Positions 41,617 to 51,448 of a stretch of 64,000 nucleotides of DNA are shown here, in pieces. Within the stretch, counting starts at the first letter, position 1; each line of letters begins with the position of its first letter. A program made the position numbers and the translations under genes. The notes beneath the pieces were generated by a model that worked only from the letters and a program-made list of their open reading frames with translations, had not been told where the DNA came from and ran no database searches. The stretch comes from Paracoccus xiamenensis. Lineage in GTDB: Bacteria > Pseudomonadota > Alphaproteobacteria > Rhodobacterales > Rhodobacteraceae. Where the stretch lies: contig NZ_JAAOHY010000005.1 of assembly GCF_011308835.1 (NCBI RefSeq), forward strand, positions 62,001-126,000, written 5' to 3'.

Positions 41617-43473
41617 TCAGCCCCGAAAATGGTCGTAGATCTTCTGGGCCAGCCCTTCATTGATGCCGTCGACGGCCATCAGATCCGCCACCGCCGCCCT
41701 GCTGACCGCCTTGGCAGAGCCGAAATGCGCCAGCAGCGCCTTTTTACGCGCCGCGCCCACGCCCGCCACCTCGTCCAGCGGCGTCGCAGAAACCGCCTTC
41801 GCGCGCTTGGCCCGATGGGTGCCGATGGCCCAGCGATGCGCCTCGTCGCGCAGGCGCTGGATGAAATACAGCACCGGATCATTCATGCGCAGCGCGAAGG
41901 GGCGCTGACCGAAACGGTGGAATTCTTCCTTGCCATGATCGCGGTCCTGCCCCTTTGCGACGCCGATCATGGGAATATCCTCGACGCCCAGCTCGGCCAT
42001 GATCTCGTGCACGGCGCTGACCTGACCGGCGCCGCCGTCGATCAGCAGCAGATCGGGCCAGGATTCCGATTCGCGGTCGGGGTCTTCCTTCAGCAACCGG
42101 GTAAAGCGGCGGGTCAGCACCTCTTTCATCATGCCGAAATCATCGCCGGGGGTGATTTCCGTCCCCTTGATGTTGAACTTGCGGTACTGGCTTTTGATCC
42201 AGCCTTCAGGACCGGCCACGACCATGCCACCCACGGCATTGGTGCCCATGATGTGACTGTTGTCATAGACCTCGATCCGGCGCGGCGGACCGGGCAGCTC
42301 GAAAGCGTCGGCCAGCCCTTCCAGCAGCCGCAGCTGGGTGGCGCTTTCCGACATCCGCCGGGCCAGGCTTTCGCGGGCGTTGCGCAGCGCGTTTTCCACC
42401 AGCTCGGCCTTCTCGCCGCGCTGAGGCACGCCCAGCACAACCTTGCGCCCGGCCTTTTCCGACAGCGCCTCGCGCATCAGGTCCATATCCTCGACCCCGT
42501 GCGACAGCAGCACCATACGCGGCGGCACCTTGTTGTCGTAGAACTGCATCAGGAAGGCCTGCATCACCTCGTCCGCGGATTCGACGCCGCCGAGGCGGGG
42601 ATAGAAATCGCGGTTCCCCCAGCTTTGATTGCCGCGAATGAAAAAGACCTGCACGCAGGCCTGCCCGCCATCCATGTGCAGCGCGACGATATCCGCCTCG
42701 GGGATGCCGCGCGGGTTGATGGCCTGCACCGACTGCACCGCCGTCAGCGCCTTGATGCGGTCGCGCAGCGCGGCGGCACGTTCGTATTCCATCGCCTCAG
42801 AGGCCGCCGCCATCTCGACCGCCAGATCGGCCTGAATCTGGGTCGAGCGGCCTTTCAGGAACAGCTCTGCATCATTGACCAGCCCGCCGTATTCGGGTTC
42901 CGAAATCTTGCCGACGCAGGGCGCGCTGCACCGCTTGATCTGGTACAGAAGACAGGGCCGGGTCCGGCTTTCAAAGACCGCATCGGTGCAGTTGCGCAGC
43001 AGAAACACCCGCTGCAACTGGTTCAGCGTGCGGTTGACCGCACCCGCGCCCGCGAAGGGGCCATAGTAATCGCCCTTCTCGGATTTCGCGCCACGATGCT
43101 TCTTGATCTGCGGGAAGGCGTGGCTTTTGGCGACGAGGATATTGGGGAACGACTTGTCGTCGCGCAGCAGCACGTTATAGCGCGGCTTCAGCTGCTTGAT
43201 GAGGTTCTGCTCCAGCAGAAGCGCCTCGGTTTCCGTGCGCGTGGTCAGGAACATCATCGAATGGGTTTCGCGGATCATCCGGGCGATCCGCGCCGTATGC
43301 CCCTGCCCGCGCGCATAGTTCGAGACCCGTGCCTTCAGATTCCGTGCCTTGCCCACATACAGCACATCACCCTTTTCGCCCAGCATCCGATAGACACCGG
43401 GACTGCCGTCCAGCGTCTTGAGGTAGTCAGAGATCAGCGACTGGCCAATCAATTTGGGGGCGGAATCAGTCAT
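41617..43473 (-). CDS. uvrC: Excinuclease ABC subunit C
   Basis: 618 residues in the standard order: GIY-YIG nuclease domain ([24 protein letters not shown] near residue 30), a Cys-rich [15 protein letters not shown] near 180, UVR motif ([17 protein letters not shown] near 218), an RNase H-like nuclease domain ([34 protein letters not shown]) and a tandem helix-hairpin-helix end ([36 protein letters not shown]). It makes both cuts around lesions in nucleotide excision repair. Its upstream gap holds the AT-rich region at 43553-43748. Confidence 0.97.
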   Translation of the reverse strand: MTDSAPKLIGQSLISDYLKTLDGSPGVYRMLGEKGDVLYVGKARNLKARVSNYARGQGHTARIARMIRETHSMMFLTTRTETEALLLEQNLIKQLKPRYNVLLRDDKSFPNILVAKSHAFPQIKKHRGAKSEKGDYYGPFAGAGAVNRTLNQLQRVFLLRNCTDAVFESRTRPCLLYQIKRCSAPCVGKISEPEYGGLVNDAELFLKGRSTQIQADLAVEMAAASEAMEYERAAALRDRIKALTAVQSVQAINPRGIPEADIVALHMDGGQACVQVFFIRGNQSWGNRDFYPRLGGVESADEVMQAFLMQFYDNKVPPRMVLLSHGVEDMDLMREALSEKAGRKVVLGVPQRGEKAELVENALRNARESLARRMSESATQLRLLEGLADAFELPGPPRRIEVYDNSHIMGTNAVGGMVVAGPEGWIKSQYRKFNIKGTEITPGDDFGMMKEVLTRRFTRLLKEDPDRESESWPDLLLIDGGAGQVSAVHEIMAELGVEDIPMIGVAKGQDRDHGKEEFHRFGQRPFALRMNDPVLYFIQRLRDEAHRWAIGTHRAKRAKAVSATPLDEVAGVGAARKKALLAHFGSAKAVSRAAVADLMAVDGINEGLAQKIYDHFRG

Positions 43474-43552
43474 GGCTTAACAGATGGGTGATTCTGGGGG
43501 GTGGCTGCAAGTTCACGGGTGCATTGGCAAGAAGAATCCTGTCCACGGTTTT

Positions 43553-43748
43553 TGTGGATAACTCTGTGGGCGAGCTGTGGCCTTCGATGCTTTCCTTAAC
43601 GTTTTATAGGATTTTTCATATTTGCCTATTTTTTAGGCATATTCATAAACCATTGTTTTTACGCATTATTTTATCTCACTCGAACAATCACCTGAAAAAC
43701 AAGACGGAATCCTAACCGTTTTGTTACTGCTGGGCCAAAGGTGGACAA
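43553..43748. other. AT-rich intergenic region with DnaA box (origin-like)
   Basis: The 454-base gap between uvrC and the antiporter gene (43474-43927) has no convincing gene. It contains a perfect DnaA box (TGTGGATAA, 43553-43561), then about 130 AT-rich bases (43590-43720) including the inverted repeat TGCCTATTTTTTAGGCA, then a 7-of-9 box (GGTGGACAA, 43740-43748) in the same orientation. In a GC-rich genome this resembles an unwinding element beside a DnaA site. It may equally be a promoter region with a chance box. Confidence 0.4.
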
Positions 43749-43927
43749 ACTGTCGCGCCGCCCCCGACAGGGCGTCCAGAGACCGGCTTATCGGCGGCAT
43801 CGCGATTGACGCATATTCAGGTTCTAATGGGCGTTGCCGCAGGGCAGCCGCCGGTTCATGGTCGGTGCTGTCAGGGGGCCGGCCGCTGCGCCGGCCATAT
43901 CCTCCGGGGTGACGCATGGCGGTCAGC

Positions 43928-44881
43928 TCATGCCAGCAGCCAGACCGTATAGGCAGCATAGATCGCGATCAGCACCCCGCCCGCCAGCCGTCCGACCGCG
44001 ATGTGGCGAAACAGGAAGGGGCCCAGCAACGCCGTCGTCGCCAGCATGAACCACAGGTCGAAACGCAGCATCTGGTCGGGCACGTCGAGCGGGCCGAAAA
44101 ATGCGGTGACGCCCATGATGGCGAGGATGTTGAACAGGTTCGAGCCGATCACATTGCCCAACGCCATATCCGCACGCCCCCGCAAAGCCGAGGCGACAGA
44201 GGCCGCCAGCTCTGGCAACGAGGTGCCAATCGCCACCAGTGTCAGGCCGATCACCGCCTCGCTGATGCCAAAGCCGCGGGCGATGTCGGTCGCTCCGTCG
44301 ACCAGCAGGCGCGCGCCAATCGGCAGCAGCACCAGCCCCAACCCCAGCCACAGCGCGATCTTGGCACCGCGATCCGTGGCGATCTCCAGCTCGGGGGTCT
44401 CGGGCGCATGGCCCCGACCGCCGCGGGCGCGGCTGATTTGCAGATACAGCGTCAGCGCCAGCCCCGTCAGCAGGATGGCGCCGTGCCACCAGACAAGCGG
44501 CCCGGCAAAGCACAGCCCGATCAGCAGCACCGAGGCCAGCATTGCATAGACCCAGCTGCTTTTGAGTTCATCATCGTTGCTGAGCACCGGCGCGATCAAA
44601 GCGGTCGCACCAAGGATAAGCAGCACATTGGCAAGGTTCGACCCGACCACATTGCCAAGCGCGATGCCGGGCTGCCCCCCCAGCGCGGCGGCGACCGACA
44701 CGATCAGCTCTGGCGCCGAGGTGCCGAATGCCAGCACCGTCAGCCCGACGATCACAGGCGCGATCCCCAGCTTCAGTGCCAATGCGACCGCACCGCGCAC
44801 CAGATTGTCGCCACCGACGACAAGCAGGGCCAGCCCGGCCAGAACAAGCAGGACATCAACGATCACGACGGGACCACCCAA
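43928..44881 (-). CDS. Calcium/sodium antiporter (CaCA family)
   Basis: 317 residues from TTG 44881; GTG 44866 is an alternative. About ten membrane helices are arranged as two inverted repeats. The alpha repeats carry the family motif: NLVRGAVALALKLGIAPVIVGLTVLAFGTSAPELIVS near residue 25, and GFGISEAVIGLTLVAIGTSLPELAASV near 190, each with GNVVGSN/GNVIGSN following. These bind the exchanged ions. It overlaps the end of the 38-residue gene upstream, so it belongs to an operon with the S49 peptidase gene. Confidence 0.93.
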   Translation of the reverse strand: MGGPVVIVDVLLVLAGLALLVVGGDNLVRGAVALALKLGIAPVIVGLTVLAFGTSAPELIVSVAAALGGQPGIALGNVVGSNLANVLLILGATALIAPVLSNDDELKSSWVYAMLASVLLIGLCFAGPLVWWHGAILLTGLALTLYLQISRARGGRGHAPETPELEIATDRGAKIALWLGLGLVLLPIGARLLVDGATDIARGFGISEAVIGLTLVAIGTSLPELAASVASALRGRADMALGNVIGSNLFNILAIMGVTAFFGPLDVPDQMLRFDLWFMLATTALLGPFLFRHIAVGRLAGGVLIAIYAAYTVWLLA

Positions 44882-44972
44882 GAAGTTTGGCCATGAAACG
44901 CCGGAATCCCGGCCCGGAAATCAGCCCCAGCGCGATCAGCGCCAGCAGGATCAGCAGAACGCCCTTGATCAT
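44856..44972 (-). CDS. 38-residue single-helix membrane peptide
   Basis: ATG 44972 overlaps the stop of the S49 peptidase gene (ATGA), and the TGA at 44856-44858 lies inside the start region of the antiporter gene. The peptide begins [20 protein letters not shown], a strong membrane helix, and ends in a basic tail (FRRFMAKLLGWSRRDR), so the C-terminus should be cytoplasmic. No family is recognised. The double overlap argues for real translation and for coupling within the operon. Confidence 0.7.
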   Translation of the reverse strand: MIKGVLLILLALIALGLISGPGFRRFMAKLLGWSRRDR

Positions 44973-45778
44973 GCGCCAAACCGCTGAAAGGCGGCACGTT
45001 CCTCAACGGCGGCCAGCGCGTCCCCGGTCAGGCCGGCCGCGGACAGGCCAAAGCGGCGCAGGAAAGGCGTCCGCGTGCCGAAGGTCTGGAAGCGCACCTT
45101 GTCGCCGTAAAGCGCCCGCATTTTCGGGGCCAGATGGGCAATCCCGTCGATCAGCCCCAATTCCTGCGCCCGACCGGCCAGCCAGAACGCGCCGGTGAAT
45201 GTCTCTTCATCGCCCGTCAGACGCGCACCGCGCCGGGTTTTCACCTGGTCGATAAAGATCTGGTGCATCTCGTCCAGCAGGATCTGCAGGCGGGCGACGT
45301 CCTCGGGGTTTTCGGGCCGGAACATGTCCAGCTGCGACTTCGACCGGCCGGCGGTATGGACGCGACGCTCTATCCCGTGGCGGGCGATGAAATCGGGCAG
45401 CCCGAACCCGGCTGAGATCACCCCGATCGAGCCCAGGACCGAGCATTCATCCGCCCAGATCTTGTCCGCCGCACTGGCCAGCCAGTAACCACCGGATGCG
45501 GCCACATCCTCGACAAAGGCATGAACGGGTATCTCGTGCTTGTCAGCCAGCCGCCGGATCCGCGAGGCAATCAGCGAAGATTGCACCGGCGAACCACCCG
45601 GCGAATTGATCGCCAGCGCCACCGCCTGCGGTTTGCCCTTCACGAAGGCGCGTTCCAGTACCGGGGCGAGGGCCGCATCGTTCAGCCCCCCTGCCCCCGC
45701 ACGGGATGAAATTCCGATGGCGCCTTGAAGGCGGACGACATTGACGCGGGGCGCGCGGTTCAGGAATGGCACTCTCAT
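44969..45778 (-). CDS. S49 family (SppA-like) serine peptidase
   Basis: 269 residues with no signal peptide or clear membrane anchor, as in short SppA/SohB-like proteins. The S49 features are [22 protein letters not shown] near residue 56, [18 protein letters not shown] near 88 (Ser nucleophile), [15 protein letters not shown], and [17 protein letters not shown] near 143 (general-base Lys). These enzymes degrade signal peptides or membrane-associated fragments. First gene of an operon with the 38-residue membrane peptide and the antiporter. Divergent from accA. Confidence 0.93.
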   Translation of the reverse strand: MRVPFLNRAPRVNVVRLQGAIGISSRAGAGGLNDAALAPVLERAFVKGKPQAVALAINSPGGSPVQSSLIASRIRRLADKHEIPVHAFVEDVAASGGYWLASAADKIWADECSVLGSIGVISAGFGLPDFIARHGIERRVHTAGRSKSQLDMFRPENPEDVARLQILLDEMHQIFIDQVKTRRGARLTGDEETFTGAFWLAGRAQELGLIDGIAHLAPKMRALYGDKVRFQTFGTRTPFLRRFGLSAAGLTGDALAAVEERAAFQRFGA

Positions 45779-45957
45779 GGCCGACAGATAAGCGCAGGCG
45801 CGGCCTGCGACAAGTTACACACTCGTTAAGTTATCGCCCTCGCTCATCTGCTTCTATCCGGGTGCTATTGTCGGGCTTTGCTGCGCTGCAGTGCCACACG
45901 CGTTGCAATCGCCCGCGACCCGCCGCATATAAAGGGCCGACACGACGGGGGAACCTG

Positions 45958-46914
45958 ATGACCTATCTCGATTTCGAAAAGCCGCTAGCGGATATCGAAG
46001 GAAAAGCCGAAGAATTGCGCGCCATGGGCCAAAAGGGCGAAGGCGTGGATGTCGAGAAAGAGGCAGCCGCCCTGGACAAGAAGGCCGGCGCGCTGCTGAA
46101 GGAACTGTATGGCAGCCTCGACCCCTGGCGCAAAACTCAGGTCGCCCGCCATCCGGAACGCCCGCATTGCCGCGACTATATCGACGCGCTGTTCACCGAA
46201 TACACGCCGCTGGCCGGCGACCGCGCATTCGGCGACGACCATGCGGTGATGGGCGGCCTCGCACGTTTCAACGACGCGCCTTGCGTGGTGATCGGCCACG
46301 AAAAGGGCAATGACACCAAGTCGCGCATCACCCATAATTTCGGCATGGCCCGGCCCGAAGGCTATCGCAAGGCAATCCGGCTGATGGACATGGCCGACCG
46401 CTTTGGCCTGCCGGTCATTACGCTGGTCGACACCCCCGGCGCCTATCCCGGCAAGGGCGCCGAGGAGCGTGGCCAGTCAGAAGCCATCGCGCGTTCGACC
46501 GAGAAATGCCTGCAGATCGGCGTGCCGCTGGTTTCCGTCATCATCGGCGAGGGCGGATCGGGCGGGGCCGTGGCCTTTGTCACCGCAAACCGCATCATCA
46601 TGCTGGAACATTCGATCTATTCGGTGATCTCGCCCGAGGGCTGCGCCTCGATCCTGTGGAAGGATGCCGAGAAGATGCGCGAAGCCGCCGAGGCGCTGCG
46701 CCTGACCGCGCAGGACCTGAAGAAGCTGGGCGTTATCGACCGCATCGTCGCCGAACCGCTGGGCGGCGCACAGCGCGACCCCAAGGCGGCGATGGCCGCC
46801 GTCGGCAAGGACATCACCGCCATGCTGAAAGAAATGTCGGACAAGAAACCTGCCGAGCTGGTCAAGGATCGCCGCCAGAAGTTCCTGGACATGGGCCAGA
46901 AGGGTCTGGGCTGA
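45958..46914 (+). CDS. accA: Acetyl-CoA carboxylase carboxyltransferase subunit alpha
   Basis: ATG 45958 after GGGGAA gives [20 protein letters not shown], the normal AccA start, and 318 residues, the family length. The longer open frame upstream overlaps the sppA-like start and is rejected. Catalytic-domain motifs include [23 protein letters not shown] and [14 protein letters not shown]. AccA with AccD transfers the carboxyl group from biotin to acetyl-CoA, the first step of fatty acid synthesis. A strong terminator follows. Confidence 0.97.
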   Translation: MTYLDFEKPLADIEGKAEELRAMGQKGEGVDVEKEAAALDKKAGALLKELYGSLDPWRKTQVARHPERPHCRDYIDALFTEYTPLAGDRAFGDDHAVMGGLARFNDAPCVVIGHEKGNDTKSRITHNFGMARPEGYRKAIRLMDMADRFGLPVITLVDTPGAYPGKGAEERGQSEAIARSTEKCLQIGVPLVSVIIGEGGSGGAVAFVTANRIIMLEHSIYSVISPEGCASILWKDAEKMREAAEALRLTAQDLKKLGVIDRIVAEPLGGAQRDPKAAMAAVGKDITAMLKEMSDKKPAELVKDRRQKFLDMGQKGLG

Positions 46915-46939
46915 CGGCCGGGTCACTTGAACGAATTTC

Positions 46940-46971
46940 AACGCCCGGTGCAATCTGCACCGGGCGTTTTC
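46940..46971 (+). terminator. Rho-independent terminator of accA
   Basis: AACGCCCGGTGC (46940-46951) pairs perfectly over 12 bases with GCACCGGGCGTT (46957-46968), loop AATCT, followed by TTTTC. The convergent lipoprotein gene ends at 46986. Confidence 0.9.
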
Positions 46972-46985
46972 ATTGATAACCCAGC

Positions 46986-47273
46986 CTAGCGGCAGGCGAA
47001 GACGATGCTGCGGGTGGGGGCGCGGCGGCTGTTGACCGGCGCCGGCTTGACCCGGTTTTCCTTGACCCTGGACCCCTCGGGGCAGACCTGGGCCGCTGCG
47101 CGCTCACATCCCGACAGATCGCGGGCGTCGCAGGAGGTGGCGTAAAGCGCCTTGCCCGCCGGCGCCCCCATCCGTTCATGGCTGATCCGCACCTGGCCAC
47201 CGCCGGTCGAGGTTTGCACGCAACCGGCAAGCGTCAACGGCAGCGCCATCAGAACCAGCCACTTCGTCACCAT
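46986..47273 (-). CDS. Small putative lipoprotein
   Basis: ATG 47273 has GAGGG about 8 bases upstream and starts MVTKWLVLMALPLTLAGC, a lipoprotein signal with lipobox LAGC; the in-frame start at 47285 is weaker. The mature part of about 78 residues has several Cys and basic residues (ATSCDARDLSGCERAAAQVC). No family recognised. Convergent with accA and divergent from secG. Confidence 0.75.
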   Translation of the reverse strand: MVTKWLVLMALPLTLAGCVQTSTGGGQVRISHERMGAPAGKALYATSCDARDLSGCERAAAQVCPEGSRVKENRVKPAPVNSRRAPTRSIVFACR

Positions 47274-47408
47274 CGTCACCCTCACCCGCCTGTTTCCGAC
47301 AATCTACAGCCTTCCCGACAAGATGATAGCCCGGTGCGCCGCTTCGCCTTGCCAAGTGGTCGCGTCCTGACTAGATAGGCCCGTCCGCATTCGAAAAAGG
47401 CCCGTGTC

Positions 47409-47897
47409 TTGGAAAACGTTGTCCTGACCGTCCATCTGATCCTTGCGCTGCTGCTGATCGGCGTCGTGCTTCTGCAACGCTCTGAGGGCGGCGGTCTTGG
47501 CATGGGCGGCGGCGGTGGCGGCGGTGTCATGACTGGCCGTCAGGCGGCCAATGCGCTGTCCAAGCTGACCTGGCTTCTGGCTGCGGGTTTCCTGGTCACC
47601 TCGCTGACGCTGACCATCATCGCCTCGCGCAATGCGACTGGTGCATCGGTGCTGGACCAACTGGGCGTGAACGCGCCGGAACCCAGCACGAACGGCGCCC
47701 CGGCGCTGCCGACCTATACCCCGCCGCCCGGCGTGGGTCAGCCGATCGCACCGCCTGCGCCTGATGCGCCCGCGACGACCCCGGCGCCAGAGGCCGCAGC
47801 ACCCGCCACCAGCGAACCGGCGACCCCGCCGGCAGAGGCTGCACCTGCCACCGAAGGTGCCGCCACCACGCCGGCAACGCCGCCCGCGGCGAACTGA
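47409..47897 (+). CDS. secG: Preprotein translocase subunit SecG
   Basis: TTG 47409 is taken as start, with AAAAAGG ending 8 bases before it; the resulting ENVVLTVHLILALLLIGVVLLQRSEGGGLG is the standard SecG N-terminus. Two membrane helices lie at about 2-22 and 53-73 with the conserved glycine-rich LGMGGGGGGG loop between. The last 80 residues are an Ala/Pro/Thr-rich tail seen in many Rhodobacteraceae SecG proteins. SecG assists SecYE translocation. Confidence 0.95.
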   Translation: MENVVLTVHLILALLLIGVVLLQRSEGGGLGMGGGGGGGVMTGRQAANALSKLTWLLAAGFLVTSLTLTIIASRNATGASVLDQLGVNAPEPSTNGAPALPTYTPPPGVGQPIAPPAPDAPATTPAPEAAAPATSEPATPPAEAAPATEGAATTPATPPAAN

Positions 47898-47910
47898 ACC
47901 CAAGACCTTG

Positions 47911-47930
47911 GGGCGCGGACCATCGCGCCC
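47911..47930. other. Hairpin between secG and pyrG
   Basis: GGGCGCG (47911-47917) pairs with CGCGCCC (47924-47930) 14 bases after the secG stop, without a following T-tract. It may end or stabilise the secG message. Confidence 0.4.
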
Positions 47931-48044
47931 ACATCCACTTGCGGCCCGCGTTGCGGCCACGGGACAAATCGGTTATATTTTTCCTCCCGTGAACGTCGCT
48001 TTGGCGGCCGTATAAGACATTGATTCGAATTCACGGGGGCCCCC

Positions 48045-49691
48045 ATGGCGCGTTACATCTTCATCACCGGCGGCGTGGTGTCTTCGCTTGGCAAGGGGCT
48101 TGCCTCGGCGGCACTGGGGGCACTGCTACAGGCGCGCGGCTATACCGTGCGGCTGCGCAAGCTGGACCCCTATCTGAACGTCGATCCGGGCACCATGTCG
48201 CCCTTTGAGCATGGCGAGGTTTTCGTGACCGACGATGGCGCGGAAACCGATCTCGACCTTGGCCATTACGAACGCTTCACCGGCGTCCATGCCCGCCAGA
48301 CCGATTCGATTTCCTCGGGCCGGATCTATTCCAACGTGTTGGAGAAAGAGCGTCGCGGCGAATACCTGGGCAAGACCATCCAGGTGATTCCCCATGTCAC
48401 CAATGAGATCAAAGATTTCCTTGCCGTGGGCGAGGATGAGGTGGATTTCATGCTGTGCGAGATCGGCGGCACCGTCGGCGATATCGAAGGCCTGCCCTTC
48501 TTCGAGGCGATCCGCCAGTTCACCCACGAACGCCCGCGCGGCGAATGCATCCTGATGCATCTGACGCTGCTGCCCTATCTGTCAGCCTCGGGCGAGCTGA
48601 AGACAAAGCCGACCCAGCACAGCGTCAAGGAACTGCAATCCATCGGCCTCGCGCCGGATGTGCTGGTCTGCCGCAGCGAACACCCGATCCCGGAAAAGGA
48701 ACGCGCCAAGATCGCGCTGTTCTGTAATGTCCGCCCAGACGCCGTGATTCCGGCCTATGACCTCAAATCGATCTATGAGGCCCCGCTGGCCTATCATCGC
48801 GCGGGACTGGATCAGGCGGTGCTGAACGCCTTCCATATCAGCCCGGCCCCGCGCCCCGACCTGTCGCGTTGGGAAGACGTGATGGACCGGCTGACCCATA
48901 CCGACGGCACGGTGAAGATTGCCATTGTCGGCAAATACACCCAGCTGGGCGACGCCTATAAATCCATCGCCGAGGCTCTGACCCATGGCGGCATGGCCAA
49001 CCGCGTCCGCGTCAAGGCCGACTGGATCGCCGCCGAGGATATCGAGGCCAAGGATGGCAGCCACCTGCTGGACGGCTATCACGGCATCATCGTGCCCGGC
49101 GGTTTCGGCGAACGCGGCACCGAGGGCATGATTACCGCCGCCAAATACGCGCGCGAGAAAAACGTCCCCTATCTGGGCATCTGCCTTGGCATGCAGATGG
49201 CCGTGATCGAAGCCGCGCGCAATCTGGCGGGCATCGAGGATGCCGGGTCCGAGGAATTCGACCACGAAGCCGGCAAGGAACGTTTCACCCCCGTCGTCTA
49301 TCACCTGAAGGAATGGGTGCAGGGCAATTACAAGGTCCAGCGCAGCCTGACCGACGACAAGGGCGGCACCATGCGGCTGGGGGCCTATACGGCGGTGCTG
49401 AAGCCCGATTCGAAGATCTCGGAGATTTATGACGGCGCGACCGAGATCGAAGACCGCCACCGCCACCGCTATGAAGTCGACAGCCGCTATATCCCGCAGC
49501 TGGAAGAAGCCGGGCTTTCCTTCTCGGGCATGTCGCCGGATGGCAAGCTGCCCGAGGCGATCGAGTACCCGAATCACCGCTGGTTCATCGGCGTACAGGC
49601 CCATCCGGAACTGAAATCCAAACCCTTCGAACCCGCCCCCTTGTTCGACGGCTTTGTCGAAGCCGCCAAGGAAGGCGCGCGGCTGGTCTGA
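48045..49691 (+). CDS. pyrG: CTP synthase
   Basis: 548 residues. The N-terminal amidoligase domain starts [29 protein letters not shown], with the P-loop SSLGKGL and [29 protein letters not shown]. The C-terminal class I glutamine amidotransferase has [19 protein letters not shown] (Cys nucleophile) and HPELKSKP near the end. It makes CTP from UTP and glutamine. Upstream 147 bases contain an AT-rich stretch (TTATATTTTTC) fit for a promoter. A terminator follows. Confidence 0.98.
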   Translation: MARYIFITGGVVSSLGKGLASAALGALLQARGYTVRLRKLDPYLNVDPGTMSPFEHGEVFVTDDGAETDLDLGHYERFTGVHARQTDSISSGRIYSNVLEKERRGEYLGKTIQVIPHVTNEIKDFLAVGEDEVDFMLCEIGGTVGDIEGLPFFEAIRQFTHERPRGECILMHLTLLPYLSASGELKTKPTQHSVKELQSIGLAPDVLVCRSEHPIPEKERAKIALFCNVRPDAVIPAYDLKSIYEAPLAYHRAGLDQAVLNAFHISPAPRPDLSRWEDVMDRLTHTDGTVKIAIVGKYTQLGDAYKSIAEALTHGGMANRVRVKADWIAAEDIEAKDGSHLLDGYHGIIVPGGFGERGTEGMITAAKYAREKNVPYLGICLGMQMAVIEAARNLAGIEDAGSEEFDHEAGKERFTPVVYHLKEWVQGNYKVQRSLTDDKGGTMRLGAYTAVLKPDSKISEIYDGATEIEDRHRHRYEVDSRYIPQLEEAGLSFSGMSPDGKLPEAIEYPNHRWFIGVQAHPELKSKPFEPAPLFDGFVEAAKEGARLV

Positions 49692-49715
49692 CCCCCGCAG
49701 TGTGTTGCAAGACAG

Positions 49716-49744
49716 AAAGGGCGCCGCGTGACGGCGCCTTTTCC
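49716..49744 (+). terminator. Rho-independent terminator of pyrG
   Basis: AAAGGGCGCCG pairs with CGGCGCCTTTT around a CGTGA loop (7 strong pairs plus G-T and A-T pairs), and runs into TTTTCC. Confidence 0.75.
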
Positions 49745-49902
49745 GCGTTCCTCGGCCGACTGCGAACCATCTTCCTGCGATTGCGGGTTTATCGGATAAA
49801 TATCGCGCGGCAGCGTCATTTTGACGCCCCTCAATAAATTGACTGAAACGCTTGGGTATGATCTATATCTCGCCTTGAAACCAGTCGGCCACCGGCCCGC
49901 CC

Positions 49903-50952
49903 ATTTTCAAGAGGATACAGCGTCTTATCATCGCCCTGACCACATCGACCCTGCTGGCCACCGCCGCGCTTGCCAATACCGAAGCCGAGGGGCTGGAGCG
50001 GGTAAAGGCCTTTACGCTGGAACATAACGACGCGCTGATCGCCGAGGCCACGAAGATGCAGGCCGCGGCCGCCGCCTATAACGATCTGATCCTTGCGCAT
50101 AACGGCGATTACGCCGCCGCCTGGGCCGCCGAACCCGCCAAGCTGACCGAGGCAGTGAATACCCTGCGCGCGCAATGGCTTGCGGCCTCGAACCAATATG
50201 AAACCATCGAGGGGATCGTCGCCGGCATCCCGTCGACGGCGAAATACGACCTTATCCTTGATGCCGGCAATCCGGGGACCGAGGACGAAGACGTCGCCGA
50301 ATTCGACCTGACCCTGCCCGATGGCACCGTGCTGGAAAAGCCCGGCAGCCTGTTCCACACCATCACCGAACCGCTTTTCTGGGGCACCGACAAGGAAAGC
50401 GTCAAGCTGGAGGCCGACCTGAACGGCAATGGCGCGGCTGACGCGGGCGAGGTGCTGTTCGACGCCAACCTGGCGCTGGGTGCGGCCAATGGCATGGTCG
50501 AATGGGCAACCGCCCTGCGCAATGACATGGCCGCCTGGGCACCGAACCGCGATGACGCTTTCACCGCCGTCGTGACCATGACCCCGACCGTGGGCGATTA
50601 CTTTGGCGAATGGAAGGAATCGCAATTCCTGGGCGGCGAAGGCGCGGCCTTCGTGGCGCAAAGCCGGTTGATCGACGTCTTGGGGATCATGGGCGGCTGC
50701 GAACGGATGTATGTCTCGGCCATCTCGCCGGTCATCGCAACCGAAGACACGGCGCTGGATTCGGCGATCACCAATGACTTCAAGGAACTGATCGCGCTGG
50801 TGACCGAAACCCGCGACCGTGAAGCAGCGGGCGAGAAGTTCACCGCCGAAGAAGCAGACGCCCTTGGCGGCGAAGCACAGGACATTGCCGAACGTATCGT
50901 TGCACAGGTCCTGCAAGCTGCCGCCAAGAACGGGGTCGAAATCAAGGGCTAA
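49903..50952 (+). CDS. Imelysin family (M75) periplasmic iron-related protein, start codon unclear
   Basis: The frame opens after a TGA at 49876 and has no ATG, GTG or TTG until ATG 50056. The reading upstream encodes a complete signal peptide (KRIQRLIIALTTSTLLATAALA, then NTEAEG), so the true start is near ATT 49903 or ATA 49915, or a start codon has been lost. AAGAGGA lies at 49909-49915. The mature protein of about 325 residues has imelysin features: GIPSTAKYDLILDAGNPG, a SLFHTITEPLFWGTDKES segment, and a C-terminal GGEAQDIAERIVAQ. Family members bind iron in the periplasm in Efe-like and FTR1 systems. First gene of the putative iron operon. Confidence 0.8.
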   Translation: MFKRIQRLIIALTTSTLLATAALANTEAEGLERVKAFTLEHNDALIAEATKMQAAAAAYNDLILAHNGDYAAAWAAEPAKLTEAVNTLRAQWLAASNQYETIEGIVAGIPSTAKYDLILDAGNPGTEDEDVAEFDLTLPDGTVLEKPGSLFHTITEPLFWGTDKESVKLEADLNGNGAADAGEVLFDANLALGAANGMVEWATALRNDMAAWAPNRDDAFTAVVTMTPTVGDYFGEWKESQFLGGEGAAFVAQSRLIDVLGIMGGCERMYVSAISPVIATEDTALDSAITNDFKELIALVTETRDREAAGEKFTAEEADALGGEAQDIAERIVAQVLQAAAKNGVEIKG

Positions 50953-50959
50953 CACGACC

Positions 50960-51448
50960 ATGAAGGGACCAGCCGCAAGCCATCCCGCCCCTGCTAGCCC
51001 CAGCTTCCCCCGCCCGCGCGGGGGAACGTTGCGCTCGGGCATCCAAAGCCTCGCCTTCGCGGCATTATTCGTCAGCGGGCTGGACCTGTGGCTGTCAGGG
51101 CAGCAGCGGCTGGTCCTTTGGGCGCATCTGCTTATCGGGCTGGGGCTGCTGGTCTTTCTGGTGCCTTGGCTGACCCGCCACGTCCCAACCTCACTACGAC
51201 AAAGCCGGCGACGCGCGTTCACGAACCTGTCCTGGGCGCTGCTGGCCTGCTGGACACTGCTGCTCGGTTCGGGGCTGGTGATGGCGGTGCCGGCGCTGCT
51301 TTGGCTTGGCGGGATTGTCTGGTTCCCTCAACGCCCGGTCACCGAGGCCCTGTCGCTGATCCATTTCTGGTCCTCGTGGCTTGCGGCGGGCGGTCTGGTC
51401 CTGCATCTGACGATGCGGCACTGGGTCTGGGGGCGCAAATGGAACTGA
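50960..51448 (+). CDS. Small b-type cytochrome-like membrane protein
   Basis: ATG 50960, 7 bases after the imelysin stop, gives 162 residues. Four membrane helices are visible (about 26-46, 52-70, 90-112, 135-155). His residues sit in or near them: LWAHLLIGLGL, WLTRHVP, SLIHFWSSWL and LVLHLTMRHWVW. The pattern is like cytochrome b561/hydrogenase b-type subunits that pass electrons between quinones and periplasmic cytochrome c. The 3' end overlaps the pentaheme cytochrome gene by 10 bases. Confidence 0.7.
   Translation: MKGPAASHPAPASPSFPRPRGGTLRSGIQSLAFAALFVSGLDLWLSGQQRLVLWAHLLIGLGLLVFLVPWLTRHVPTSLRQSRRRAFTNLSWALLACWTLLLGSGLVMAVPALLWLGGIVWFPQRPVTEALSLIHFWSSWLAAGGLVLHLTMRHWVWGRKWN

Noticed and set aside
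41629..43491. 620-codon open frame antisense to uvrC
   Set aside because: Mirror of UvrC codon usage; no recognisable domain.
43488..43715. 75-codon open frame in the uvrC-antiporter gap
   Set aside because: Runs across the AT-rich region, no ribosome-binding site, Cys/His/Phe-rich product with no family character.
43666..43959. 97-codon minus-strand frame in the same gap
   Set aside because: Overlaps the end of the antiporter gene and shows no coding signal or domain.
45766..45957. N-terminal extension of AccA
   Set aside because: The family start and ribosome-binding site are at 45958; the extension overlaps the divergent S49 gene and its promoter region.
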